DNA of 37,028 nucleotides from a virus. A program made the translations under genes and the position numbers. Positions 5,923 to 13,234 of the stretch are shown here, piece after piece (the stretch's first letter is position 1; each line of letters begins with the position of its first letter). The notes under the pieces are model-generated. The model had not been told where the DNA came from. It saw only the letters and a program-made list of their open reading frames with translations, and did no database searches. The stretch is taken from positions 1 to 37,028 of the IMG/VR virus record IMGVR_UViG_3300046542_000087, one strand, 5' to 3'.

Positions 5923-6644
5923 ACAAATTCCTCAGTAGGTTGCGGCGGTTTGTGGTTTGCCTGGAATGCAGCAATTACCCAGCCCCTTGGCGTGGCGCTG
6001 CGAATGTTCTTTGTGCGTGTCGACTTTCCGCCGCACTTCTTCCAGCCTGGGTTGTCCTTGTGAAGCGCCGGGATCGGTTTGCGCTCCGGCTCTACGAAGC
6101 CCGGGCCCTTCCAGATGCAGGTGTTCTTGTTGTAGGCGTCACGTGGCGGATATACCTCTGGATACAGTGGGTGGCAGTCGTCATAAGGCAGATAGTCGCC
6201 GTATTCGCATGGGTGGAACTTGAAATCAGGCTTTCTCCAAAGCGTCGACAGCTTGCCGACTGGGTTCTCAGCGCCCCAGCAGTCACAGTTGCACGCTTTG
6301 CCCACGGCGGGAGCCAGCTTTGCCAGTGCAACTGCCTCTTCTAGGAAGTTCGGATTCTCTAGGCGTTTCTTGGCCCAGTGCTTCGAGCCTGCATTGGTCA
6401 TGTCCGTGCATTCCGGGAAGCTGAAAATGAAATCAGCCCGACCCCCGACCATTCGTGCGATATCCGCTGCATGCTTATCGATCTGGTCGTGATGGAACCA
6501 CATGCCGACCTTGAACAAGTCGCCTTCCCGCGTGATGCCTTCCTGGTGCTGACCGTCAAACAGCCAGCATTCGTAACCGGCATCGAGCCACGGCTTAGCC
6601 ATGAGCCCGGTGTAGTCGTATAGAAAAATTGCGATCCTTTTCAC
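5919..6644 (-). CDS. Compact cytosine-C5-methyltransferase-like protein
   Basis: The 241-residue protein opens with FLYDYTG (motif I position), then WLDAGYECWLFDGQH (motif II), SFPECTDMTNAG (motif IV with the candidate catalytic Cys), AENPVGKLS (motif VI-like ENP) and a C-terminal NIRSATPRGWVIAAF (motif X-like). This is the order of C5 methylases, but the protein is much shorter than usual (over 300 residues), so the target-recognition region is reduced. A GTG start at 6644 has GGAG seven bases before it and lies one base after the upstream stop; an ATG at 6683 lies inside the upstream gene. Host-restriction evasion is likely; activity is uncertain. Confidence 0.65.
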   Translation of the reverse strand: MKRIAIFLYDYTGLMAKPWLDAGYECWLFDGQHQEGITREGDLFKVGMWFHHDQIDKHAADIARMVGGRADFIFSFPECTDMTNAGSKHWAKKRLENPNFLEEAVALAKLAPAVGKACNCDCWGAENPVGKLSTLWRKPDFKFHPCEYGDYLPYDDCHPLYPEVYPPRDAYNKNTCIWKGPGFVEPERKPIPALHKDNPGWKKCGGKSTRTKNIRSATPRGWVIAAFQANHKPPQPTEEFV

Positions 6645-6645
6645 A

Positions 6646-6792
6646 TCACTCTCCAAAATCGTTATCTGGCGGATCAAAGTCATCGAACGCTTTCTGTCTG
6701 CGCTCGGCGTCGGTCAGGCCGTCTTCGGGTTCGTCGTCATCGGGCGGCTCCAGGTTGTGGTCACCGAGGTACACACTATTCGTCGGTTTCAT
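6646..6792 (-). CDS. Small acidic hypothetical protein
   Basis: A 48-residue, very acidic protein (EPPDDDEPEDG, FDDFDPPDNDFGE) with ATG preceded by CAGGAGCAATACCAA. It overlaps the upstream gene by 17 bases in another frame and is followed after one base by the GTG of the methylase-like gene. Strong acidity could fit a DNA mimic, but acidic tails are common in small phage proteins and nothing more can be said. Confidence 0.6.
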   Translation of the reverse strand: MKPTNSVYLGDHNLEPPDDDEPEDGLTDAERRQKAFDDFDPPDNDFGE

Positions 6793-7006
6793 TTGGTATT
6801 GCTCCTGATGCTTTCAGCCGATCAATCCACTGCTTACGCTGGTCTTCGGATAGCGCCATGGTGTCGATGATGATCGGCTCTGGCGGCTCCATCGATTTGA
6901 TGTCTGTTAGGATCTTGATCAGAGGTTCAAGCTCGCGCTGGTGGCGCTCCTGCATTTCGCGGATCTGACGCCAGACCGCTGCCTTGGTGTCTTCGAAGTA
7001 GCTCAT
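6776..7006 (-). CDS. Small helical hypothetical protein
   Basis: The 76-residue product has a long amphipathic helix (VWRQIREMQERHQRELEPLI) and a C-terminal LSEDQRKQWIDRLKASGAI. The start overlaps the stop of the membrane-protein gene by four bases. No family recognised. Confidence 0.6.
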   Translation of the reverse strand: MSYFEDTKAAVWRQIREMQERHQRELEPLIKILTDIKSMEPPEPIIIDTMALSEDQRKQWIDRLKASGAIPNETDE

Positions 7007-7230
7007 TTCATCAATCCCGCGCCATACGCCAGCCAGGTGCAGCCCATGGTCACGGCTGACAGGGCGATCAGTGCGCAGCTCAGGACGTACAAAACCGGCC
7101 GGCGCTTCTCGAAAGGCTTGATGTCCTCAACCAAGGGAATCGGCTCGCCGGCCTTGATCATCACGCCACGGGAGCGCCAGTAGTTCAGCGCGTGGACTTC
7201 GAGGATGGTGCAGCGGGTGGCTTTGCTCAT
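7003..7230 (-). CDS. Small membrane protein, one C-terminal transmembrane segment
   Basis: From the ATG at 7230 the protein has 75 residues: a soluble N-terminus (YWRSRGVMIKAGEPIPL) and one hydrophobic stretch (VLYVLSCALIALSAVTM) near the C-terminus. GGAAG lies seven bases before this ATG; an in-frame ATG at 7236 overlaps the upstream stop but is too close to it. Likely anchored in the inner membrane; function unknown. Confidence 0.6.
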   Translation of the reverse strand: MSKATRCTILEVHALNYWRSRGVMIKAGEPIPLVEDIKPFEKRRPVLYVLSCALIALSAVTMGCTWLAYGAGLMK

Positions 7231-7232
7231 GG

Positions 7233-7457
7233 TCATTCTTCCGATGGTGGTGATAGGTGATGCTGCCAATGCGTGACTCGATGCTCAAAGCGCGAGCCGT
7301 CTGGATAGCGCCAGTCAATGCCGTTCCAGTACAGAAAGCGCGCACCGTTCGCAAATCGCTGCGCGTCCTTCGCTGGCGTGTAGGCAATGACGTGGTTCTT
7401 TCCACCGCACTTCGGAAGGTCCGGCAGCTTGTCGCTGCACTTGATCCATTCACTCAT
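7233..7457 (-). CDS. DUF551 domain protein
   Basis: The 74-residue protein shows the DUF551 pattern: WIKCSDKLPDLPKCG at the N-terminus, a central YWNGIDWRYPDG and HRVTHWQHHLSPP at the C-terminus. The family is common in phage early operons and has no known function. ATG at 7457 has GGAG seven bases upstream and overlaps the upstream stop by one base; a GTG at 7460 is less likely. Confidence 0.8.
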   Translation of the reverse strand: MSEWIKCSDKLPDLPKCGGKNHVIAYTPAKDAQRFANGARFLYWNGIDWRYPDGSRFEHRVTHWQHHLSPPSEE

Positions 7458-7675
7458 CACACCTCTCCTTTCCGGTTCTTCCGCTGTGCGCGGATCAGGT
7501 CGATCGTTACCAGTTCAGTCGCATGGTGGGCCGGCAGCAAGTCGCCACGGGCCAGTGCGTAGTTCAGCATCCCTTGAGCCCGATCCAAGTTTGCCTTGGC
7601 CAGATCGTCGTAAGGCATCGTCCGCGCCATTTCCAGCGTGGTGTCGAGTAAGTCGCGGCAGGGCTTGGGGATCAT
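7457..7675 (-). CDS. Small hypothetical protein
   Basis: A 72-residue, mostly helical protein (LDTTLEMARTMPYDDLAKAN) with a basic tail (RAQRKNRKG). It is coupled to the upstream gene by a four-base overlap. No family recognised. Confidence 0.55.
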   Translation of the reverse strand: MIPKPCRDLLDTTLEMARTMPYDDLAKANLDRAQGMLNYALARGDLLPAHHATELVTIDLIRAQRKNRKGEV

Positions 7676-7932
7676 TGGTCTTGCTCCGGTCGTTGGTACT
7701 GGAAAGGCCTCAGTGAATGGGCTTGAGGTGGGCCGGGTTGCTCGAAGACAGCTTCAAGCGGGTCAAATCGTCCTTCTTTCGCTTCTTGGATTGCCGCCAT
7801 GATTCGTCGGGTATCGGCGCCTTTTTCTCGCAAATGCTCAAGAATGAAGATCTCCAGTCGCGCCGCGCTATTTCCTGTTCTGCAAGCGGAAGCAACAAGG
7901 GCTTTCCGCTGCGCCTTTTCGGAGTCGCTCAT
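7672..7932 (-). CDS. Small hypothetical protein
   Basis: This 86-residue protein has a helical N-terminus (SEKAQRKALVASACRTGNSAARLEIF) and a Pro/Gln-rich C-terminus. It is the second gene of the leftward operon and overlaps both neighbours by four bases. No function recognised. Confidence 0.55.
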   Translation of the reverse strand: MSDSEKAQRKALVASACRTGNSAARLEIFILEHLREKGADTRRIMAAIQEAKEGRFDPLEAVFEQPGPPQAHSLRPFQYQRPEQDQ

Positions 7933-8138
7933 CGCAGGTCACCAGTCACGAAGTTGTCCACGTCAGCAGAAAGGTATGAGCCGCCGATATTGCCGCGAGC
8001 GTAGCAACGGCCAGCATATTCAGCTTCCAACTCAGTGCGAAAGCGATGACAGCCACCTGTTGCCATCTGGCAGAGGATCTGACCATCAACTAGCACACTG
8101 AAACTGTCGCTGTTCTTGATCGCTTCTACGTTGTTCAT
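7929..8138 (-). CDS. First gene of the leftward early operon, hypothetical
   Basis: From the ATG at 8138, preceded by GGAGCAAGACGAG, the product has 69 residues with a strand-rich core (FSVLVDGQILCQMATGG, HRFRTELEAEYAGRCYARG). It has no helix-turn-helix, so it does not look like a CI-type repressor although it occupies the position where one often sits. Leader-gene position implies early, high expression. A longer frame to 8210 would run through the promoter and is rejected. Confidence 0.6.
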   Translation of the reverse strand: MNNVEAIKNSDSFSVLVDGQILCQMATGGCHRFRTELEAEYAGRCYARGNIGGSYLSADVDNFVTGDLR

Positions 8139-8183
8139 CTCGTCTTGCTCCGTGTTCGGCTGGTCTGCCTTGGTGAGATGAAC

Positions 8184-8210
8184 TGTATAGGCGAGAACCG
8201 CACAGGTCAA
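8184..8210 (-). promoter_or_regulatory. Leftward early promoter
   Basis: Minus strand TTGACC (8210-8205), 15-base spacer, TATACA (8189-8184). It faces away from a matching rightward promoter whose -35 is identical. The leader runs about 40 bases to the first leftward gene. Confidence 0.55.
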
Positions 8211-8233
8211 TGGGCAATTTAAAACTTATTCGG

Positions 8234-8260
8234 TTGACCATGCGCACGGTAACGTATATT
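8234..8260 (+). promoter_or_regulatory. Rightward early promoter
   Basis: TTGACC (8234-8239), 15-base spacer, TATATT (8255-8260), 38 bases before the HTH gene. It shares -35, spacer length and the start of its spacer (TGCG) with the leftward promoter. A GGGCAA / TTGCCC pair (8212-8217, 8272-8277) brackets it and may be part of an operator. Confidence 0.55.
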
Positions 8261-8298
8261 GTTCGTCTCAGTTGCCCACCACTCATAAGGAACGACAG

Positions 8299-8499
8299 AT
8301 GAACGTTGGAAGAAGCCTAAAGATGGCCCTGGCTAAGCGGGATATGAACCAGACCCAGCTGGCAGAAAAGATGAAGTGCACCCAGGTATGGATCAACCGG
8401 TTAGCCAACAGCGAAAGCGCTTCCATGGGTACCGTCACGCAATTGGCCGAAGCGCTTGACATGAAGGTCAGCGAATTCATTGAGCTGGGGGAGGATTGA
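8299..8499 (+). CDS. Cro-like Xre-family HTH regulator
   Basis: The 66-residue protein is a bare HTH_3 domain: MNQTQLAEKMKCTQVWINRL covers the helix-turn-helix, followed by MGTVTQLAEALDMKVSEFI. Its size and position as the first rightward gene resemble Cro. AAGGA lies seven bases before the ATG. It probably binds the divergent promoter region. No CI-like partner with a cleavage or dimer domain is present in the window. Its stop lies within the ribosome site of the replication gene. Confidence 0.85.
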   Translation: MNVGRSLKMALAKRDMNQTQLAEKMKCTQVWINRLANSESASMGTVTQLAEALDMKVSEFIELGED

Positions 8500-8501
8500 T
8501 C

Positions 8502-9224
8502 ATGAGGTTTACGCATCTTCTGAGAGGGCTTGGCGGCCCGGTCGCGTATTACCCAGCGCTGGCAAAACATGCTGGCGGGGTTAAGCCTGCAATCATGCTG
8601 TGCCAGCTTATCTACTGGTCAGATAAGACTGATTGCGAGCTTGGTGTTTACAAGAGTGTCGAGGAATGGGAGGTAGAAACAGGGCTTTCATATCGCGAGC
8701 AGATGACAGCTCGAAAGGAGCTTGCTGAGCGGGGATTGGTCATTGAAACAGTGAAACGATTGGAGCATCGAATCTATTTCCTGCTGGACGAGGAAAGACT
8801 GGATGAAGTCCTTGAGCATATAGCCGAAAGCAGTAAGCGAATTTCCCCAAATGCGGAAAGCGCAGTTCGGGGCATGCGGAAAGCGCATTTCGTTCATACA
8901 GAGAATACTGCAGAGACTACTACAGAGAATAAAAGCACTTGTGATCAGCAAGCCGATCACATCCCGTACGAGGAGATTTTCAACACCTACGAGCGAGTGC
9001 TACCCAGCAAGCCAAAGGTAAAGATTCGCGACGACGCAAGGCGCAAATTAATCCGCTCACTCTGGCGCAGCAACCCTAAATTCCAGAGCGTTGAATTCTG
9101 GGAGCGTTACTACGCTGTAGTGAAGGCGAGCAAGTTTCTGATGGACTCGAAATCGCTGGCGTTCGACTGGCTGCACAAACCGGCCAACTTCAAGAAGGTC
9201 GCAGAGGGGAATTATTCTGAATGA
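8502..9224 (+). CDS. Replication initiator (lambda O-type/helicase loader-like)
   Basis: The 240-residue protein starts with a winged-helix region (~25-95, AIMLCQLIYW, SYREQMTARKELAERGLVI, HRIYFLLDEE) and ends with a domain shared by many phage initiators (YEEIFNTYERVLP, WERYYAVVKASKFL, FDWLHKPANFKKVAEGNY). The middle (~110-150) is low-complexity and its DNA contains iteron-like repeats, as in lambda O. ATG at 8502 has GGGGGAGGA before it. It overlaps the dnaB-like gene by four bases. It would bind the origin and recruit the helicase. Confidence 0.85.
   Translation: MRFTHLLRGLGGPVAYYPALAKHAGGVKPAIMLCQLIYWSDKTDCELGVYKSVEEWEVETGLSYREQMTARKELAERGLVIETVKRLEHRIYFLLDEERLDEVLEHIAESSKRISPNAESAVRGMRKAHFVHTENTAETTTENKSTCDQQADHIPYEEIFNTYERVLPSKPKVKIRDDARRKLIRSLWRSNPKFQSVEFWERYYAVVKASKFLMDSKSLAFDWLHKPANFKKVAEGNYSE
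8851..8960. repeat. Iteron-like repeats and inverted repeat: candidate replication origin
   Basis: Inside the initiator gene, ATGCGGAAAGCGCA occurs at 8851-8864 and again at 8874-8887 (23-bp period). CAGAGA then recurs three times at exact 12-bp spacing (8899, 8911, 8923) in a region poorer in GC than the rest, and GTGATC/GATCAC forms an inverted repeat at 8941-8960. The arrangement resembles the lambda origin within gene O. Function is inferred. Confidence 0.55.
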
Positions 9225-10585
9225 ACATCAAGGAACCATACAGCCAGGAGGCTGAACAAGCAGTATTGGGGGCAATGCTGATCAAGCCGGAGCTGATCGA
9301 CATTTTGGCTGCTGACCTGAAGGAGTCGGATTTTTTCTTTGGTGACAACCGGGCGGTGTTCAAGGGGATCATGCAGTTGCGTGCGGCGAATATGCCGGTG
9401 GACTTTCTGACCGCTGGCGAGCAGATCGGCTTGCTGGATGATGGAACGCCGGCCTTTGCCTACACCGCTGAGCTGCACAAGAACACGCCAAGCGCTGCCA
9501 ATGCCAAGTCGTATGCGCAGACCGTGATCGCTCGCAGCATTGATCGCTCGCTTGTGACGGCCTGCTACAACATCAACGAGATTGCGATTGGCGAGGGGAG
9601 CGCCGAGGACAAGATCGCCCAGGCCGTGGCTGAGATTGGGTCGATCAACACGGGCTCGGGGGAAGCCGAGACGGTCAAGGCTGGCGCCGTGCTGCGCCTG
9701 CACCTGGAAGAATTGGAGCGCCGCGAAGCGCTGGGTGGCGCGATCGATGGCCTAAGTACCGGTATCGACTCGCTGGACAAAAAGATCAAGGGCCTGAAGA
9801 AAGGCGGCCTGTACATCATCGCCGGGCGGCCGAAGATGGGCAAAACCACCCTGGCCATGAACATCGCCGATCACAACGCCGTGCGCTGTGGCAAGCAGGT
9901 GCTGGTGTTCAGCCTGGAAATGACCCACCAGCAACTGATCGACAAGGCCCTGGCCTCCTTGGGCGGGATCCCACTGAATGCGCTGCAGGATGGCTCGGCA
10001 CTCAAGACCCATTCCAAGGAGCTGCTGGACACCGGTGCACTGATCGATTCGTCGGGGTTGACCCTGTACGACCGCAAAGGGGCCACGATCAACCGCATAA
10101 GATCCGTTTCCAGGCGCCACAAGATGCGCTACGGGCTCGATGCGATCCTGGTTGACCACATAGGGTTGGCAGACGTCGAAGACGCCCGTGCGAGCGCTGT
10201 ACAGCGTATCAGCGAGATTACCCGCCAGCTCAAGCTGTTGGCCAAAGAGCTGGACGTTCCGGTGATCGCCCTGTCGCAGCTCAACCGCGAACTGGAGAAG
10301 CGCCCGAACAAGCGGCCTATCCCGTCTGACCTGCGTGACTCGGGCTCGATTGAGCAAGACGCCGACATGATCATTTTCGTGTACCGCGATGAGGTCTATG
10401 AGCCGAACACCGAATACCGCGGCGTGGCCGAGATCATCATCGGCGTGGCTCGGGACGTTGAGCCGTGCACGCAGAAGGTGCGCTACCAGGGCAAGTACAG
10501 CCTGTTCAGCGACATGCGCGACGACTACGAAGAACCGGTGCTGCGCCAAACAAAGTCGTACGCCAGCACATCGCTACTGGATTGA
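9221..10585 (+). CDS. dnaB: Replicative DNA helicase, DnaB family
   Basis: The protein has 454 residues, the usual size for DnaB. The N-terminal domain begins SQEAEQAVLGAML, typical of DnaB. The RecA-like motor has Walker A GRPKMGKT (202-209), the H2-type VFSLEM, Walker B ILVDHIGL, the SQLNRELEKRPNKRP switch segment and DLRDSGSIEQDADMIIFVYRD. It unwinds DNA at the fork as a hexamer. It overlaps the initiator gene by four bases, so loader and helicase are made together. Confidence 0.95.
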   Translation: MNIKEPYSQEAEQAVLGAMLIKPELIDILAADLKESDFFFGDNRAVFKGIMQLRAANMPVDFLTAGEQIGLLDDGTPAFAYTAELHKNTPSAANAKSYAQTVIARSIDRSLVTACYNINEIAIGEGSAEDKIAQAVAEIGSINTGSGEAETVKAGAVLRLHLEELERREALGGAIDGLSTGIDSLDKKIKGLKKGGLYIIAGRPKMGKTTLAMNIADHNAVRCGKQVLVFSLEMTHQQLIDKALASLGGIPLNALQDGSALKTHSKELLDTGALIDSSGLTLYDRKGATINRIRSVSRRHKMRYGLDAILVDHIGLADVEDARASAVQRISEITRQLKLLAKELDVPVIALSQLNRELEKRPNKRPIPSDLRDSGSIEQDADMIIFVYRDEVYEPNTEYRGVAEIIIGVARDVEPCTQKVRYQGKYSLFSDMRDDYEEPVLRQTKSYASTSLLD

Positions 10586-10592
10586 GGTGAGC

Positions 10593-10730
10593 ATGCGCAA
10601 GTCCACGTTCAAGACGGCAGCGCAGTTGGCGGCCGAATACATCGATCGCCAAATCGCCCAGGCCAAAGACCCGGCGACCAAGGCAAAGTTCGAAGAACTG
10701 AAAACCAAGACCGAAGGGAAACGACCATGA
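10593..10730 (+). CDS. Small hypothetical protein
   Basis: A 45-residue lysine/alanine-rich helical protein (FKTAAQLAAEYIDRQIAQAK, KAKFEELKTKTEG). AGGTGAGC directly precedes the ATG, seven bases after the dnaB stop, and the stop overlaps the next ATG. A longer frame from 10389 lies inside dnaB and is rejected. Function unknown. Confidence 0.6.
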   Translation: MRKSTFKTAAQLAAEYIDRQIAQAKDPATKAKFEELKTKTEGKRP

Positions 10731-11350
10731 CCAACGCAATCGAAACGACCCGCCGCAGCCTTTACCAATGGCTGAAATTGATCCGAGGCAGCCTGCTCAA
10801 TAACTCCTGGTCGGACGGCGACCGCAAGAGCGAGCAATTCCAAGAGATCTTGGAGGCGCACCTTGAGGTCCTGCGCTTGGAACGCTGCGCCTTGGCCCAA
10901 GAGCGAGACGACCTGCGCAACCGGCTTCAGGCCATGACGCATAACCGCGATGAGCTGGCCAGATCTAACTTGGTGGCTGGCGATGAAATGCGGCGACTGC
11001 AGACGCTGCTGAAGGCGAAGATCGAGATAGCCTGTACATCGCCTCAAGTTTCGCCAGTAAACGTCGACAGCGACGCACAGAAGGCCAATGCGCTGATGAT
11101 TATCCTGGGTGCGCTGATCGATTCGCAGCGAATCATCACTGACTGGATAATTCCGGACGGCATCAAGCCGAAAAAGGCCATGCCGAAACTGCTCGCGGTG
11201 CTGGACAACGAAACCTTGGTGGCGGCGCAGAAGGTGTTCGAAAAGACCGAAGACCAAAAGGTTAGTCCATGCGTATATTGCGATGGGCTTGGGTATGTCC
11301 ACTGCAACGGCGGCCGCCCAACAGCGCCATGTCCGAACGGATGCGAATGA
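10727..11350 (+). CDS. Hypothetical protein with coiled coil and C-terminal Cys knuckle
   Basis: The 207-residue protein has a coiled coil at ~45-105 (LRLERCALAQERDDLRNRLQ) and a Cys-rich end, SPCVYCDGLGYVHCNGG and APCPNGC, like the DnaJ-type CxxCxGxG zinc knuckle found in many phage proteins. Overlaps link it with both neighbours. Role unknown. Confidence 0.65.
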   Translation: MTNAIETTRRSLYQWLKLIRGSLLNNSWSDGDRKSEQFQEILEAHLEVLRLERCALAQERDDLRNRLQAMTHNRDELARSNLVAGDEMRRLQTLLKAKIEIACTSPQVSPVNVDSDAQKANALMIILGALIDSQRIITDWIIPDGIKPKKAMPKLLAVLDNETLVAAQKVFEKTEDQKVSPCVYCDGLGYVHCNGGRPTAPCPNGCE

Positions 11351-11481
11351 AAAAGCGCACATGGGCCGTGCATGTCGAGGGCTATGCTCCATTCCAGATG
11401 GTGGTCCTCGACGGTGAAATCGATCAGGCCCAGGCACTCGCGGCGGCGCGGGTGATCTGGCCGAAGGCAACGGTGGCGTGA
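11347..11481 (+). CDS. Small hypothetical protein
   Basis: A 44-residue protein (RTWAVHVEGYAPFQMVVLDG, then EIDQAQALAAARVIWP) that looks like a short beta-beta-alpha unit of a kind often seen in phage genomes. The ATG overlaps the upstream stop (ATGA). An alternative ATG lies at 11329. No function recognised. Confidence 0.6.
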   Translation: MKKRTWAVHVEGYAPFQMVVLDGEIDQAQALAAARVIWPKATVA

Positions 11482-11588
11482 TGCAGAACAACAGACGAAC
11501 GAAAATCCTGATCCATGGCGCCTGGTTCATCGTCGGCTGCTTCGCCGGAAACTACGCGACCTCGCTGATCTGGATGTTGAACACATGA
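11481..11588 (+). CDS. Very small membrane protein
   Basis: A 35-residue protein with basic N-terminus (MQNNRRTK) followed by one hydrophobic segment (ILIHGAWFIVGCFAGNYATS). Its ATG shares a base with the upstream TGA and its TGA overlaps the following ATG. Coupling supports a real gene; function unknown. Confidence 0.55.
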   Translation: MQNNRRTKILIHGAWFIVGCFAGNYATSLIWMLNT

Positions 11589-11611
11589 CCGAAACGACCG
11601 AGGGAAGGCCA

Positions 11612-11887
11612 ATGAGCGACAAAATGCGGGAAGAATTTGAGGCGTGGGTGATGTCGAACTGGACAAGCCAATCTCTGGAGCGATTCAACCCGCTCCACGG
11701 TGTGACGGATGGTGAATACACAGGCTTTACCGTCCAGCACTGCTGGGATGCTTGGAAAGCCTCCCGCGAATCGCTGGTGATTGATCTGCCTCGCGACGTT
11801 ACAAATGTCACAAATAAGGATTTTGAAGAGGGTAGAGACGCCGTTATCGATGCCATCGAAGCCGCAGGCCTGAAGGTGAAGCCATGA
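11612..11887 (+). CDS. Hypothetical phage early protein
   Basis: From the ATG at 11612 the protein has 91 residues: MREEFEAWV at the start and HCWDAWKASRESLVIDLP in the middle, a pattern shared by many phage early proteins of unknown role. GAGGGAAGGCCA before this ATG is a much better ribosome site than anything before the in-frame ATG at 11585, which overlaps the upstream stop. It overlaps the next gene by four bases. Confidence 0.65.
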   Translation: MSDKMREEFEAWVMSNWTSQSLERFNPLHGVTDGEYTGFTVQHCWDAWKASRESLVIDLPRDVTNVTNKDFEEGRDAVIDAIEAAGLKVKP

Positions 11888-12513
11888 GCGATTACAGCGA
11901 ACTGAAGCGGCTGGCTGAGGCATTTCCATCTGATCTGGATTGGGATAGCAACACCGAGCCATTCTTCAACGGACCATCTGGCGAGTCGCTTGGTGGCGGA
12001 TCAACAGGGTTTTACAGCGTCTACGGCAAGCCGCTCCGCATTGAGGGCGAGGATTATGATTACGACGGACCTACCTATGTCGAAGCCTGCAATGCAGACT
12101 TTGCGAAATTCATGGTGGTGGCACGCGATGGCGTGCTGGCCCTGATCGCCGAGAACGATCGGCTGCGAGGAGATGCTGAGACAGTTACATCAGCCCGCGG
12201 CGACAAGCTGTTCACGTTCATGAGCAAAGACCCCTGCCGGTACACCCTCTGCGAAGTTACATATACGAAGCCGGTGCGAGCGCTTATTGTGGAGCGCGAC
12301 CAGCTCAAGGCCGAGAACGAGGCGCTGCGCAAGGATCTTGCGAAGTGGCAGAAGGCTGCAATTGATCGGGAGCACATTCTGTTGCAAGTCGATGAAAACT
12401 ACCTGACAGCTTTGGAGCAATCGCTACCCCACCTGAGTGATGGGCCGCTGAAGGAGCAGGTCAAATCGGCTATTGCCGCAATGAAATACCGGAAAGTCGA
12501 GGCGGCGCCATGA
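11884..12513 (+). CDS. Ead/Ea22-like phage protein
   Basis: This 209-residue protein starts YSELKRLAEAFP, has a Gly-rich acidic region, then FAKFMVVARDGVLALIAENDRL followed by coiled coil (RDQLKAENEALRKDLAKWQK). The VLALIAENDRL element is typical of Ead/Ea22-type proteins, which are modular and of unknown function. It overlaps both neighbours by four bases. Confidence 0.65.
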   Translation: MSDYSELKRLAEAFPSDLDWDSNTEPFFNGPSGESLGGGSTGFYSVYGKPLRIEGEDYDYDGPTYVEACNADFAKFMVVARDGVLALIAENDRLRGDAETVTSARGDKLFTFMSKDPCRYTLCEVTYTKPVRALIVERDQLKAENEALRKDLAKWQKAAIDREHILLQVDENYLTALEQSLPHLSDGPLKEQVKSAIAAMKYRKVEAAP

Positions 12514-12599
12514 TCCGTTTCCTCGCCCGCGCCATGGGCTATTGGCTGCTGGTCTCGATGGTGATGTTTCTCGCCTACTTTTTCGCGGTGACGACGTAA
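12510..12599 (+). CDS. Very small membrane protein
   Basis: A 29-residue peptide, nearly all hydrophobic after MIRFLARAM (YWLLVSMVMFLAYFFAV), forming one transmembrane helix. Its ATG overlaps the upstream stop and GAGG lies just before it. It is the second mini membrane gene in this stretch. Function unknown. Confidence 0.5.
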   Translation: MIRFLARAMGYWLLVSMVMFLAYFFAVTT

Positions 12600-12609
12600 G
12601 GGAATGCGC

Positions 12610-13044
12610 ATGAGTGAAGTGTTTATTTTGATCCCGGGTCTTCCGGTTGGTAAAGGCAGGCCGAGAATCGGCAAGCGAGGCCCGCACACCATCATGTTTG
12701 CGCCGAAGGAAACCGTGGCCTACGAGCAGAAATGCGCAGAGGAGGCGCGGTTATCGATGGGAAATCGTGAACTGATGGCCGGGGCGGTCGAGCTGAAGCT
12801 GCAGATCTTCATGCCGATTCCGATCAGCTATTCGAAGAAGAAGGCCCAGGCTGCGCGTGAGCAACGCCTGGTTCCGACCAAGAAGCCCGACGGGGATAAC
12901 ATCATCAAGGCCATTTGTGACGCGTTCAACGGCTGCGTGTGGGTCGATGACACCCAGGTCGTCGACTACCACGTCACAAAGCGTTTCGCCGATGCTCCCT
13001 GCGTGATTGCCATCGTCACGCCTCTTGATCTTGAATCTTGCTGA
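12610..13044 (+). CDS. rusA: RusA-family Holliday junction resolvase
   Basis: The 144-residue protein has the RusA pattern: FILIPGLPVGKGRPRI at the N-terminus and the acidic catalytic stretch KKPDGDNIIKAICDAFNG followed by VWVDDTQVV, giving the conserved Asp residues. RusA dimers cut four-way junctions and would resolve branched replication DNA before packaging. AAGGGA precedes the ATG at 12610 at good spacing; the ATG at 12604 overlaps that site. It is the last gene before a terminator. Confidence 0.92.
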   Translation: MSEVFILIPGLPVGKGRPRIGKRGPHTIMFAPKETVAYEQKCAEEARLSMGNRELMAGAVELKLQIFMPIPISYSKKKAQAAREQRLVPTKKPDGDNIIKAICDAFNGCVWVDDTQVVDYHVTKRFADAPCVIAIVTPLDLESC

Positions 13045-13165
13045 GCTGTACCATCGACCCCGCAGGCGGCGCCTTGGTCTGCGCTGGGTCCTCGGCCACC
13101 TGAACCTGCCGGATCGCCCACGATACGGGCCATGATTCAACTAACGCCTCACCTGCTCCGCCCCG

Positions 13166-13196
13166 GCCCGGTCATTCCCCAGTGATCGGGCTTTTT
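13166..13196 (+). terminator. Rho-independent terminator after rusA
   Basis: GCCCGGTCA and TGATCGGGC pair across an 8-base loop (one G-U), followed by TTTTT. A 17-codon open frame (13131-13184) ends inside the stem; no good ribosome site precedes it. The rest of 13045-13225 shows no gene. Confidence 0.75.
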
Positions 13197-13225
13197 CATG
13201 CCTGAAACACTCACATCAAGCCCGG

Positions 13226-13234
13226 TGCTATGAT
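13226..13234 (+). promoter_or_regulatory. Extended -10 promoter for the holin operon
   Basis: TGCTATGAT is an extended -10 element 36 bases before the first holin-like gene and 30 bases after a terminator. No good -35 is seen, which extended -10 promoters tolerate or which may mean an activator is needed. Confidence 0.5.

Noticed and set aside
7929-8210. CI-type repressor as first leftward gene
   Set aside because: The 69-residue product has no helix-turn-helix or peptidase-like domain.
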